NCBI GenBank assembly: GCA_021788115.1
Contig: JAJYLA010000018.1
Location: forward strand, 1-41,549
Source of the DNA: Actinomycetes bacterium
Lineage (GTDB): Bacteria; Actinomycetota; Acidimicrobiia; Acidimicrobiales; Palsa-688
Length of the DNA: 41,549 bases
Reading direction: 5' to 3'
Numbering within the stretch: position 1 is the stretch's first letter; every line of letters starts with the position of its first letter. The notes beneath the pieces are model-generated. The model was not told where the DNA came from, did not search any database, and was given only the letters and a program-made list of their open reading frames with translations. This document shows, piece by piece, positions 25,421 through 32,321 of this stretch. The position numbers and the translations under genes are program-made.

Positions 25421-26995
25421 ATGGCCAGCGAAAAACGCCGGCGTTTCCTGCCGGCGTTCGCCGTGAGCTTCGCTGGTTTTTTTGCCGTCTGCTCGGCCTG
25501 GAACCTCGCCACCCCACTCTTCGCGGGGCCTGACGGCGTGTCGCAGATGGCGCGGGCCACGTCGATCGTGCGGGGCCAGCTCCTCGGCCCGCGGATACCG
25601 GGTATGGCGCCGGGCTACATCCGGGTGTCCGTGCCGGCGCAGTTCGCCGACGGCTTCGCCTACCGCGGCTGCTTCGCACCGTACCCGGCACGGCCCGCAG
25701 GGTGCGCGCCCGGCCTCCCCCGTTCGGACCGCATGGTGCCCTTCCTCTCCTACAACGGGCGCGAGCCCCCGCTCTACTACCTCGCCGTCGGCTGGCCGAG
25801 CCTCCTCGACCGGGGCGCGTCGAGCATGTGGTTGATGGGATTGGTCAGCTCGGCGCTCGTCGCGCTCTGCCTCGGCATCGCGGCCGGTGCCGCCTACGCC
25901 TGGTCGCGCTCGACGCTCCTCGTGATGGGCGTCGCCGTCGCCGCAACTCCCCTGGCGATCAACCTCGGCGGGGAAGTGAACCCCTCCGGACTCGAGATCG
26001 CCGCCGCCGTCTGCGCGTGGACGGTAGGGCTCACGCTCGCTCTCGACGACAGCCGATCGGTCCGCACCGCCAACGTCGCGGCACTCACCTTCGCCGCCGC
26101 GCTTCTCGCCCTCGTGCGTCCCCTCGGGCCTCTGTGGCTGGTCCTGGAAGGGGCGGTCCTCGCCGTGGCCGCCGGGCCCGCCCGGCGCCGGCTGCTGTAC
26201 GCGAACCGCACCCTGCGGGCCGGACTCGCCGTGATCCTCGTCGCCTGCGCGGCCTCCCTCTCCTGGACGCTCGCCGCCCATTCTCTCGACCTGATCCCCG
26301 TCGGTCCTCGAGTCACAGCCAGGACTCCCGTGCTCCGCGTGCTCCACCTCGGGATGGACCGCCTGGCCGAGGACATCAAGGAATACCCGGGCTTCGACGT
26401 GCCCGCGGAGGTCCCCTCCTCCTGGCCCGTCGAGGTCGCCTGGGGGGCCGCGGCCTCCGGGCTGGTCCTCGGCGCCCTCGTCTGGGCCCGGGCGAGGCAC
26501 AGGCGCTCCCTGGTCCTGTACCTGGTGCTCGCGTTCGCCACGGCCGCCGGCCTCATCGTCGGCCACGCCTTCAAGGACGGCTTTCTCTACTCTCAGGGCC
26601 GCTACACGCTGCCGATCGCGGTCGGGATCCCGCTCCTCGCCGCGTCGGTCCTCCCGTCGACGCTCCCGGCCGGGTGGCGTCTGGCGTCGCGCGCCGCGGC
26701 GGGTGTCCTCGTGCTCGGACAGGCAGCGAACTTCCTGCGGGTGCTGCATCGCTACACGGTCGGTGCGCACGGACCGCTCGACATGCTCGCCAGGGTGCCC
26801 GACAGGTGGCAGCCTCCCATCGGCGTGCCCGGCGTGCTGGTTCTCTTCCTCGTGCCGGCCGCGTTCCTCGGCGCGGCCCTCGCCCGCTCGGCCTGGCCGG
26901 GGCGCCGGCGCCTGCCGGCTCACCGGCGCCTGCCGGCTCACCGGCGCGCGGCAGGGCGCCGGCGCGCCCGCCGGACGTCACGCTCGACGACCTGA
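25421..26995 (+). CDS. DUF2142-family membrane protein (second copy)
   Basis: Polytopic membrane protein of 524 residues, related to the protein encoded at 18649-20409 by shared landmarks: a first membrane segment ending WNLATPLFAGPDG (aspartate conserved, glutamate absent), a cysteine-containing extracellular loop (GCFAPYPARPAGCAPG), REPPLYYLAVGWPSLL, and LGGEVNPSGLEIAAAV. About eleven hydrophobic segments. A conserved late loop, FKDGFLYSQGRYTLPIAVG, resembles the GRYxLP segment of DUF2142. GT-C-like sugar transfer on the outer face is plausible but unproven. The C-terminus is very basic and contains a duplicated 18-bp unit (RRLPAH twice). Its end lies 14 bp from the convergent sqdB-like gene. 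Confidence 0.85.
   Translation: MASEKRRRFLPAFAVSFAGFFAVCSAWNLATPLFAGPDGVSQMARATSIVRGQLLGPRIPGMAPGYIRVSVPAQFADGFAYRGCFAPYPARPAGCAPGLPRSDRMVPFLSYNGREPPLYYLAVGWPSLLDRGASSMWLMGLVSSALVALCLGIAAGAAYAWSRSTLLVMGVAVAATPLAINLGGEVNPSGLEIAAAVCAWTVGLTLALDDSRSVRTANVAALTFAAALLALVRPLGPLWLVLEGAVLAVAAGPARRRLLYANRTLRAGLAVILVACAASLSWTLAAHSLDLIPVGPRVTARTPVLRVLHLGMDRLAEDIKEYPGFDVPAEVPSSWPVEVAWGAAASGLVLGALVWARARHRRSLVLYLVLAFATAAGLIVGHAFKDGFLYSQGRYTLPIAVGIPLLAASVLPSTLPAGWRLASRAAAGVLVLGQAANFLRVLHRYTVGAHGPLDMLARVPDRWQPPIGVPGVLVLFLVPAAFLGAALARSAWPGRRRLPAHRRLPAHRRAAGRRRARRTSRSTT
26906..26943. repeat. 18-bp in-frame duplication
   Basis: The unit cggcgcctgccggctcac occurs twice in tandem with a partial third, encoding RRLPAH repeats in the cytoplasmic tail of the membrane protein. 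Confidence 0.85.
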
Positions 26996-27009
26996 CCCGG
27001 CTCTGAGGT

Positions 27010-28182
27010 CTAGCGCCGCTTCCGCACCCAGAGGCTGCGGGCGGGGATCTTGTCGAGGTTGCAGCGGTGGGCGTACTTCTCCGCCACCTCGGCGATCTCG
27101 ACGAGCAGCGCCTCTTCGAGGAGCACCGGGTGCAGACCGAGGTGCAAGAGCCCCGAGTTGTCGGCCTCCAGCTCGTTCTCCGCGGCTTCGCGGCGGGGGT
27201 TCGGCACGAAGCTGATCTCCGCACCGGTCAGCCGGGACACCAGCTTCGCCAGTTCGACGAGACGGTGCGTCTCGGTCATCTGGTTGAGGATCCGCACCCG
27301 CTCCCCCATCTGCGGCGGGCTGGAGATCGCCAGCTCGATGCAGCGGACCGTGTCCTGGATGTTGATGAAGGCGCGGGTCTGCCCGCCGACCCCGTGCACG
27401 GTGAGGGGGTGGCCCACCGCGGCCTCCATGAGGAAGCGGTTGAGCACCGTCCCGTAGTCGCCGTCGTAGTCGAAGCGGTTGATGAGCCGCTCGTCGATGC
27501 GGGTCTCCTGGGTCTGGGTGCCCCAGACGATGCCCTGGTGCAGGTCGGTGATCCGCAGGGCGTCGTTTTTGTTGTAGTAGGCGAACATCAGCTGGTCCTG
27601 CGTCTTGGTCATGTGGTAGACGCTGCCGGGATCCACCGGGTAGAGGATCTCCCGGTCGATCAGCTCGCCCGCGTCGCCGCGCATCGTCACGTTGAGGTAG
27701 CCCTCGGGGATCCGGGCGCCGGCCGTGCCGTACCCGTACACGCCCATGGTGCCCAGGTGGACCACGTGGGCGTCGACGCCCGAATCGACCAGCGCCACGA
27801 GCAGGTTGTGCGTGGCGTTGACGTTGTTGTTGACCGTGTAGCGCTTGTGCCAACTCGACTTCATCGAGTACGGGGCGGCCCGCTGCTCCGCGAAGTGGAC
27901 GATCGCCTCGGGGCGGACGTCGGCGATCACGTCGCGCAGCAGCTGGTACTCGCTCGACACGTCGATCATCTCGAAGCCCACGGTCCAGCCCGTCAGCTCC
28001 TTCCAGGCTGCGAGACGGACCCCGAGGGGACGGATGGGAGTGAGGGACTCCACCTCGAGCTCGACGTCCGCCTTGCGGCGGGCGAAGTTGTCGACGATGG
28101 TCACCTCGTGCCCGCGTGCCGACAGGTGCAGCGACGTGGGCCACCCACAGAAGCCGTCTCCGCCTAGGACCAGAATCCGCAT
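27010..28182 (-). CDS. sqdB: UDP-sulfoquinovose synthase-like NAD-dependent epimerase (SqdB/SQD1 family)
   Basis: SqdB makes UDP-sulfoquinovose from UDP-glucose and sulfite for sulfolipid or sulfosugar glycans (established for the family). 390 residues, usual length. Seen: N-terminal NAD site RILVLGGDGFCGWPTSLHL, where GDGFCGWP is a family hallmark; APYSMKSS with YTVNNNVNATHNLL; HLGTMGVYGYG with the active-site Thr; VYHMTKTQDQ with the Tyr-x3-Lys pair; and DLHQGIVWGTQT. The ATG at 28182 follows GAGGAGG by 4 nt, one of the few strong Shine-Dalgarno sites here. No linked SqdX-type gene is obvious. Related enzymes making other sugars in archaea mean the exact product is not certain. Confidence 0.85.
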   Translation of the reverse strand: MRILVLGGDGFCGWPTSLHLSARGHEVTIVDNFARRKADVELEVESLTPIRPLGVRLAAWKELTGWTVGFEMIDVSSEYQLLRDVIADVRPEAIVHFAEQRAAPYSMKSSWHKRYTVNNNVNATHNLLVALVDSGVDAHVVHLGTMGVYGYGTAGARIPEGYLNVTMRGDAGELIDREILYPVDPGSVYHMTKTQDQLMFAYYNKNDALRITDLHQGIVWGTQTQETRIDERLINRFDYDGDYGTVLNRFLMEAAVGHPLTVHGVGGQTRAFINIQDTVRCIELAISSPPQMGERVRILNQMTETHRLVELAKLVSRLTGAEISFVPNPRREAAENELEADNSGLLHLGLHPVLLEEALLVEIAEVAEKYAHRCNLDKIPARSLWVRKRR

Positions 28183-28243
28183 CGAACCTCCTCGGCTGTG
28201 CCGCCGACCGGCGGGCGGCGGTGCTGCACGAGCGCGGTCTGCC

Positions 28244-28249
28244 AGGCTA
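28244..28249 (-). promoter_or_regulatory. -10 element (TAGCCT) of the sqdB-like gene
   Basis: TAGCCT on the minus strand lies about 60 nt upstream of the ATG. Unlike the leaderless genes, this one has a leader of roughly 50 nt carrying the GAGGAGG ribosome binding site. The rest of 28183-28314 shows no gene. Confidence 0.4.
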
Positions 28250-28314
28250 CCGGCGGGCGGCGCTCCCGGTCCAGCATGACCGCCCCCGGGGCGCTCGTCA
28301 CGGGGTGGGGGCGA

Positions 28315-30039
28315 TCAGGGGCACGCGTAGTCGGGATCTACCCGGTAGATCTGGCCCTGCGGGTAGAACCACCCGTACTGGACCAGCGTGACCACCCCGC
28401 CGGCGAACAGTTGCGACGGGCTGGTGCAGAAGCTCGTGGCGCTGTAGGCGTCCCCGGACAGGTAGTCGGCGCCGGCGGCCCACAGGAGCATCCCCGGGAA
28501 GGTCAGCGACCCCACGATCCTCGGCCACTGGTACGACGTCGAGTACACGCCGACCATGACACCCGTGCTCTTCACGCCGGCCACGGCGCCTCCCACGACT
28601 GCCGCGTTCTCGGCCGTGTTCGACGACCAGAACAGGTTGGGTCCCTCGACGTCCAGCCAGAACAGGGGCGGCCACACGTCCAGGCTGCGCGAATAGGCCA
28701 CCCAGTGGCGGGCCCAGTACCAGCCGTAGTTGTAGGCCTCGCACCCCAGGTTGCCGGCGCTGCACGTCCCGGCAGGGCCCGTCATCGACTCCGGCGGGGC
28801 GGGGCTGGGCAACCCGTCGAGGAAGATGTAGGCGGACATGTTGTGTCCCGCCCACGCCGCCTCCTCCGCGTAGCAGGGGTTGGGGCTGCCCGATATCGAG
28901 CCGCCGCTCACCTGGACGACCGCGAAGGACAGGGCGGTGGGGAGCTTCCCGCACTGCCACTCCGAGACGTCGTAGCCGGTGCCCCCCCGCGGGAACGGCA
29001 ACCCGTAGCTGGTGGCCAGGATGGCGACGAGGGGAGCCGGCCCGGGGTTGGCGGCGGCGGAGCCGAGGAACGGCGCCTGGCCGTAGGTGAAGATGCCGCC
29101 GTCGCGGGCCGCCAGCCAGTAGCCGTTGCCCGTGGACAGGGCGCCCATGCCGACCACGGGCGCGACCAGCTTGAGGGCGCCCGCCGAGCCGAAGAAGGGG
29201 GCGTCGAAGCTGAAGATCCCCCCGTCCGAGGCCACCATCCAGTAGCCCCCGGTGACCGCGTCGGCCGCCATCCCGACGATCGGCTCGTTGAGGCGGATGC
29301 TCCCCGTCGAGCCGTGGAAGCCGGCGTCGCCGAAGGAGAAGATCCCCCCGTCGCGGGCGACGAGCCAGTAGCCCTTGCCGTCGGAAGTGGCGGCCATCCC
29401 GACGACCGGCTCGTTGAGGCGGACGCTCCCGGTCGAGCCGTAGAAGGGGGCGTCGAAGCTGAAGATCCCGCCGTCGGCCGCCACGAGCCAGTATCCCCCC
29501 GTTGCCGGGTCGGCGGCCATCCCGACGACCGGCTGGTTGAGGCGGAGGGCGCCCGTCGAGCCGTGGAAGCCGGCGTCGCCGAAGGTGAAGATGCCTCCGT
29601 CGCTGCCGACAAGCCAGTACCCGAGGCCGCTGTCAGTGGCGGCGCCCCCGACGATCGGGTCGTTGAGGGGTGTCCCCCGGGTGGAGCCGAAGTTGGTGGT
29701 GCCGTACGCGTAGACGCCGCCGTCGGAGGCCGTCAGCCAGTAGCCCGTCGGGTGGGCCGTCGGCATGCTGACCGTCGTCGTGGTGCTCGGCGTCGTCGTG
29801 GTGGTGGTGCTCGGCGTCGTCGTGGTGGTGGTGCTCGGCGTCGTCGTGGTGGTGGTGCTCGGCGTCGTCGTGGTCGTGGTGCTCGATGCCACTGTCGTCG
29901 ACGTCGTGTTCGTGTTCGGAGCACTCGATGCGCCGGCCGCCGGCGCGAGGACCGCCAGAACACCGGCGCACAGGGCGACCACCTGCACCGGCACGACCGT
30001 TCCCGCCGCGCGGGCAACTGCCCGCGTCCAACTGCTCAT
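28315..30039 (-). CDS. Secreted six-repeat protein with GH25-like C-terminal domain (paralog A)
   Basis: Secreted protein of 574 residues. Order: a signal peptide (VVALCAGVLAVLAPAAGA, cleavage near 38); a Thr/Pro/Ser linker with four TTTTTTPS-type units; six 42-residue repeats of the type GYWLVxxDGGIFSFGDAxFxGS, probably blades of a propeller or a solenoid; then about 220 residues resembling GH25 muramidases. That domain opens GYDVSEWQCG, where the family has DVSxWQ, and contains FWLDVEG, matching the catalytic D-x-E of GH25, and GVYSTSYQW. A peptidoglycan or glycan hydrolase is likely but not shown. The ATG at 30039 is chosen because GGAGG lies 9 nt upstream; a GTG at 30045 is possible. A TATTCT -10 is at 30074-30079. 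Confidence 0.82.
   Translation of the reverse strand: MSSWTRAVARAAGTVVPVQVVALCAGVLAVLAPAAGASSAPNTNTTSTTVASSTTTTTTPSTTTTTTPSTTTTTTPSTTTTTTPSTTTTVSMPTAHPTGYWLTASDGGVYAYGTTNFGSTRGTPLNDPIVGGAATDSGLGYWLVGSDGGIFTFGDAGFHGSTGALRLNQPVVGMAADPATGGYWLVAADGGIFSFDAPFYGSTGSVRLNEPVVGMAATSDGKGYWLVARDGGIFSFGDAGFHGSTGSIRLNEPIVGMAADAVTGGYWMVASDGGIFSFDAPFFGSAGALKLVAPVVGMGALSTGNGYWLAARDGGIFTYGQAPFLGSAAANPGPAPLVAILATSYGLPFPRGGTGYDVSEWQCGKLPTALSFAVVQVSGGSISGSPNPCYAEEAAWAGHNMSAYIFLDGLPSPAPPESMTGPAGTCSAGNLGCEAYNYGWYWARHWVAYSRSLDVWPPLFWLDVEGPNLFWSSNTAENAAVVGGAVAGVKSTGVMVGVYSTSYQWPRIVGSLTFPGMLLWAAGADYLSGDAYSATSFCTSPSQLFAGGVVTLVQYGWFYPQGQIYRVDPDYACP
29776..29886. repeat. 24-bp tandem repeat encoding the Thr-rich linker
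   Basis: Units begin with gctcgg at 29785, 29809, 29833 and 29857, and a diverged one at 29881. Each encodes TTTTTTPS in the secreted protein, a linker suited to O-glycosylation. Confidence 0.9.
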
Positions 30040-30073
30040 CCCCACTCGCCTCCAGGTCCGCTAGCCGGGTCCC

Positions 30074-30079
30074 GAGAAT
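30074..30079 (-). promoter_or_regulatory. -10 element (TATTCT) of GH25-like paralog A
   Basis: TATTCT on the minus strand, about 34 nt before the ATG, leaves a leader of roughly 28 nt containing GGAGG. It lies in the 74-bp gap after the LPG-synthase-type gene, so paralog A may have its own promoter. Confidence 0.4.
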
Positions 30080-30113
30080 AGCGGCCTGCCCCACTGCGGT
30101 GGCCGATCGTTCA

Positions 30114-31532
30114 TCAGCGCTTGCCGGCGGGGCGCTCACGCCGGTGCGTGGCCCGGGCGATCAGGTGAGCGGGAAGGCGCGCCCAGCGCTTCGGGCGCGC
30201 CCATCGACCGTCGCCCTCGACGTTGTCGACCTGCAGGGACAGGTAGGCGAGCCCGCCGACGGGTATGGGCAGCCAGAAGTTGATGAGGCGGTAGCCGACC
30301 ACCCCCAGGGTGGCCACGCCGCGGGGGGTCCCGAAGCCGACGAGGATCGAGGTCAGGGTCGCCTCCACCACGCCGAGCCCGCCGGGCGTGAGCGGGATCA
30401 CGGCCAGCACGTACGCCAGGCCATAGGCGACCAAGAGGCCGTCGGGGTTCACCCAGTGGCCGAACGCCCCCACGAACACCGCCAGCGACGCGGCGTCCAG
30501 CAGCCAGTTCGCGGCGGCCCACGCCACGGCCCGCACGAGAAGCGCCCGGTCGCGTCCGAGGAGCCGGAGCCGCTCGGCGGCGTGGACGAACGAGCGGCGG
30601 AGGGCGCCTCCGTCGACGAACGGGATCCGCGCTGCGACCCGCTCCAGCCACGCCGCGGTGCGCTCTTCGGCGCGGGTGAACAGCAGCAGGAGGCCCGCCG
30701 ACGCCAGCAGGAGCACCACGCCGACGGCGGCGGCGATGAGGTAGGCGGCGGAGAAGCCCCACACGGGGATCGAGACGATCAGCGCGAGCCACAGGATCAC
30801 GTTGAGCACCACGGCGGAGCCGATCGCCTGGGTGGCGAGCGCGAAGCCGACCACCCCGGGGGCCACGCCCACCTGCGTCAGGAGCCGGTAGCCGAGCGCC
30901 GTGCCCGTCGCCTGCCCGCCGGGGGCGGAGTGGCTCACCGACAGGGTGGTCAGCTCCACCCGCAGGATCGTGAAGAAGCTCAGGCGCTCGCCTTGCAGCA
31001 CCGCCCGCGTGAGCTGCCCGTAGGACAGCAGAGCCGCGGCCTCGAGGCCGACGCCGGCGAGGAGCAGCAGGGGGTTGACGGAGGTGACCAGGTGCACCAG
31101 CTTCCGGGGGCCGGCCAGCTGGGGCACGACGAGGTACTCGACGACCAGGGCGAGGAGGAGCAGCCGCCCGATGTGCCAGACCGGCCTCGGAAGCAGGCCG
31201 CGCAGGCCCCGGCGGCCCGACCGCGTCTGCTCGAGGTCCGGGACGGGCGGAAGGCCGGCCCCCGGGACGGGCGGAAGGCCGGCCCCCGGGACGGGCGGAA
31301 GGCCGGCCCCCGGGACGGGCGGAAGGCCGGCCCCCGGGACGGGCGGAACGCCGGCCCCCGGGACGGGCGGAACGCCGGCGCGGCCGTCGGGGACCGCCGG
31401 GGGGTCGGCGGGTTCGGGTTCCCATGCCCCGTCGCTCACGGGCGACGGCTGGCGGCGGGACGGGCGACCGCCCGGCGTGCGGGTCCGGTCAACTGGCGAG
31501 AAGCGCGCGTCATCGAGAAGCTCCGGGACCAT
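30114..31532 (-). CDS. LPG-synthase-TM (UPF0104)-family membrane protein with Pro-rich N-terminal repeats
   Basis: Polytopic protein of 472 residues. The N-terminal 100 residues are cytoplasmic and proline-rich, with six GLPPVPGA-type repeats. From about residue 115 there are eight or more hydrophobic segments with family landmarks: SYGQLTRAVLQGERLSF, VSHSAPGGQATGTALGYRLL, and VIPLTPGGLGVVEATLTSIL, as in the membrane part of lysylphosphatidylglycerol synthase and related lipid flippase-like proteins. No synthase domain is attached. Lipid or lipid-linked sugar transport is inferred from the family and the adjacent GT2 gene. The ATG at 31532 is chosen; a TTG at 31565 directly after the upstream stop or a GTG at 31439 are alternatives. 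The basic tail ends RRERPAGKR. Confidence 0.82.
   Translation of the reverse strand: MVPELLDDARFSPVDRTRTPGGRPSRRQPSPVSDGAWEPEPADPPAVPDGRAGVPPVPGAGVPPVPGAGLPPVPGAGLPPVPGAGLPPVPGAGLPPVPDLEQTRSGRRGLRGLLPRPVWHIGRLLLLALVVEYLVVPQLAGPRKLVHLVTSVNPLLLLAGVGLEAAALLSYGQLTRAVLQGERLSFFTILRVELTTLSVSHSAPGGQATGTALGYRLLTQVGVAPGVVGFALATQAIGSAVVLNVILWLALIVSIPVWGFSAAYLIAAAVGVVLLLASAGLLLLFTRAEERTAAWLERVAARIPFVDGGALRRSFVHAAERLRLLGRDRALLVRAVAWAAANWLLDAASLAVFVGAFGHWVNPDGLLVAYGLAYVLAVIPLTPGGLGVVEATLTSILVGFGTPRGVATLGVVGYRLINFWLPIPVGGLAYLSLQVDNVEGDGRWARPKRWARLPAHLIARATHRRERPAGKR
31240..31383. repeat. 24-bp tandem repeat, six copies
   Basis: Copies start at 31240, 31264, 31288, 31312, 31336 and 31360. Four carry aaggcc and two carry aacgcc, giving GLPPVPGA and GVPPVPGA. 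The near-identity points to recent slippage expansion. The unit is a multiple of three and keeps the frame. Confidence 0.95.
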
Positions 31533-31565
31533 GTTCGCGCAGGATCTCGCGTGTGCCGGGGACAA

Positions 31566-32273
31566 TCACCGGGGGCCGAAGGCCCTGTCCCACAGCCGTG
31601 AGTAACGCACCGTGCACCGCAGCGCCTCGAGGCCGTCGCGCCACCCGATCTTCTTGCCCTCCGCGTAGGTGCGGCCCGAGTAGCTGATGCCCACCTCGTA
31701 GACCCGCCACCCGGCTTTGGCGACCTTGGCCGTCACCTCCGGCTCGAAGCCGAAGCGCTTCTCGCGCAGGTCCAGCCCCTGTACGACCTCCCGCCGGAAC
31801 GCCTTGTAGCAGGTCTCCATGTCGGTCAGGTTGAGGTTGGTGAAGGCGTTGGAGGCGGTCGTGAGCACGCGGTTGCCGACCGAGTGCCAGAAATACAGGA
31901 CCCGATGCGGCCGGTCGCCCACGAAGCGCGACCCGAAGACAACGTCCGCCCGCCCGGACTGCAGCGGCTCGAGCAGCGCGCCGTAGTCCGCCGGGTCGTA
32001 TTCCAGGTCGGCGTCCTGGACGACGACGAAGTCCGCGGTGGCCTCCTTGAAGCCGCGCCCCACGGCCGCGCCCTTGCCCATGTTGGCCGGCTGGCGCAGG
32101 ACGCGGACGCGGGGATCGGCGACGGACTCGGCGAGGCCGGCGGTTCCGTCGGTGGAGCCGTCGTCGACGACGAGGACCTCGGCCACGAACGGGGACTCGA
32201 GGACGCGCGACAGGATCTCCGTGATCGTGGAAGCCTCGTTGTAGCAGGGCATGACGACGGACAGGCACCGCAC
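31566..32273 (-). CDS. GT2-family glycosyltransferase (DPM1/DPG-synthase-like)
   Basis: GT-A enzyme of 235 residues, probably making a polyprenyl-phosphate-sugar. Seen: LSVVMPCYNEASTITEIL, VLVVDDGSTDGT, ANMGKGAAVGRGF, the metal motif VQDADLEYDP near 88-97, DMETCYKAFRREVV, and KRFGFEPEVTAKVAK. These match the undecaprenyl-phosphate glucose/mannose synthase group. No membrane helices. The GTG at 32273 has GGAG 6 nt upstream. The stop at 31566 directly abuts the next gene's open frame, and pairing with an LPG-synthase-type membrane protein suggests synthesis plus movement of the lipid-linked sugar (inference). A TAGGGT -10-like element lies about 35 nt upstream, between this gene and paralog B. 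Confidence 0.88.
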   Translation of the reverse strand: MRCLSVVMPCYNEASTITEILSRVLESPFVAEVLVVDDGSTDGTAGLAESVADPRVRVLRQPANMGKGAAVGRGFKEATADFVVVQDADLEYDPADYGALLEPLQSGRADVVFGSRFVGDRPHRVLYFWHSVGNRVLTTASNAFTNLNLTDMETCYKAFRREVVQGLDLREKRFGFEPEVTAKVAKAGWRVYEVGISYSGRTYAEGKKIGWRDGLEALRCTVRYSRLWDRAFGPR

Positions 32274-32321
32274 GGCTCGCTCCGATCCTCGGCGGGCGTG
32301 GAGCCGTCACCCTACCGTCTG

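Noticed and set aside
28198-31601. Long plus-strand frames opposite GH25-like paralog A and the LPG-synthase-type gene
   Set aside because: Translations show only mirrored repeat patterns such as VVVVVLGVV from the Thr linker and KAGPRDGR from the 24-bp repeat.
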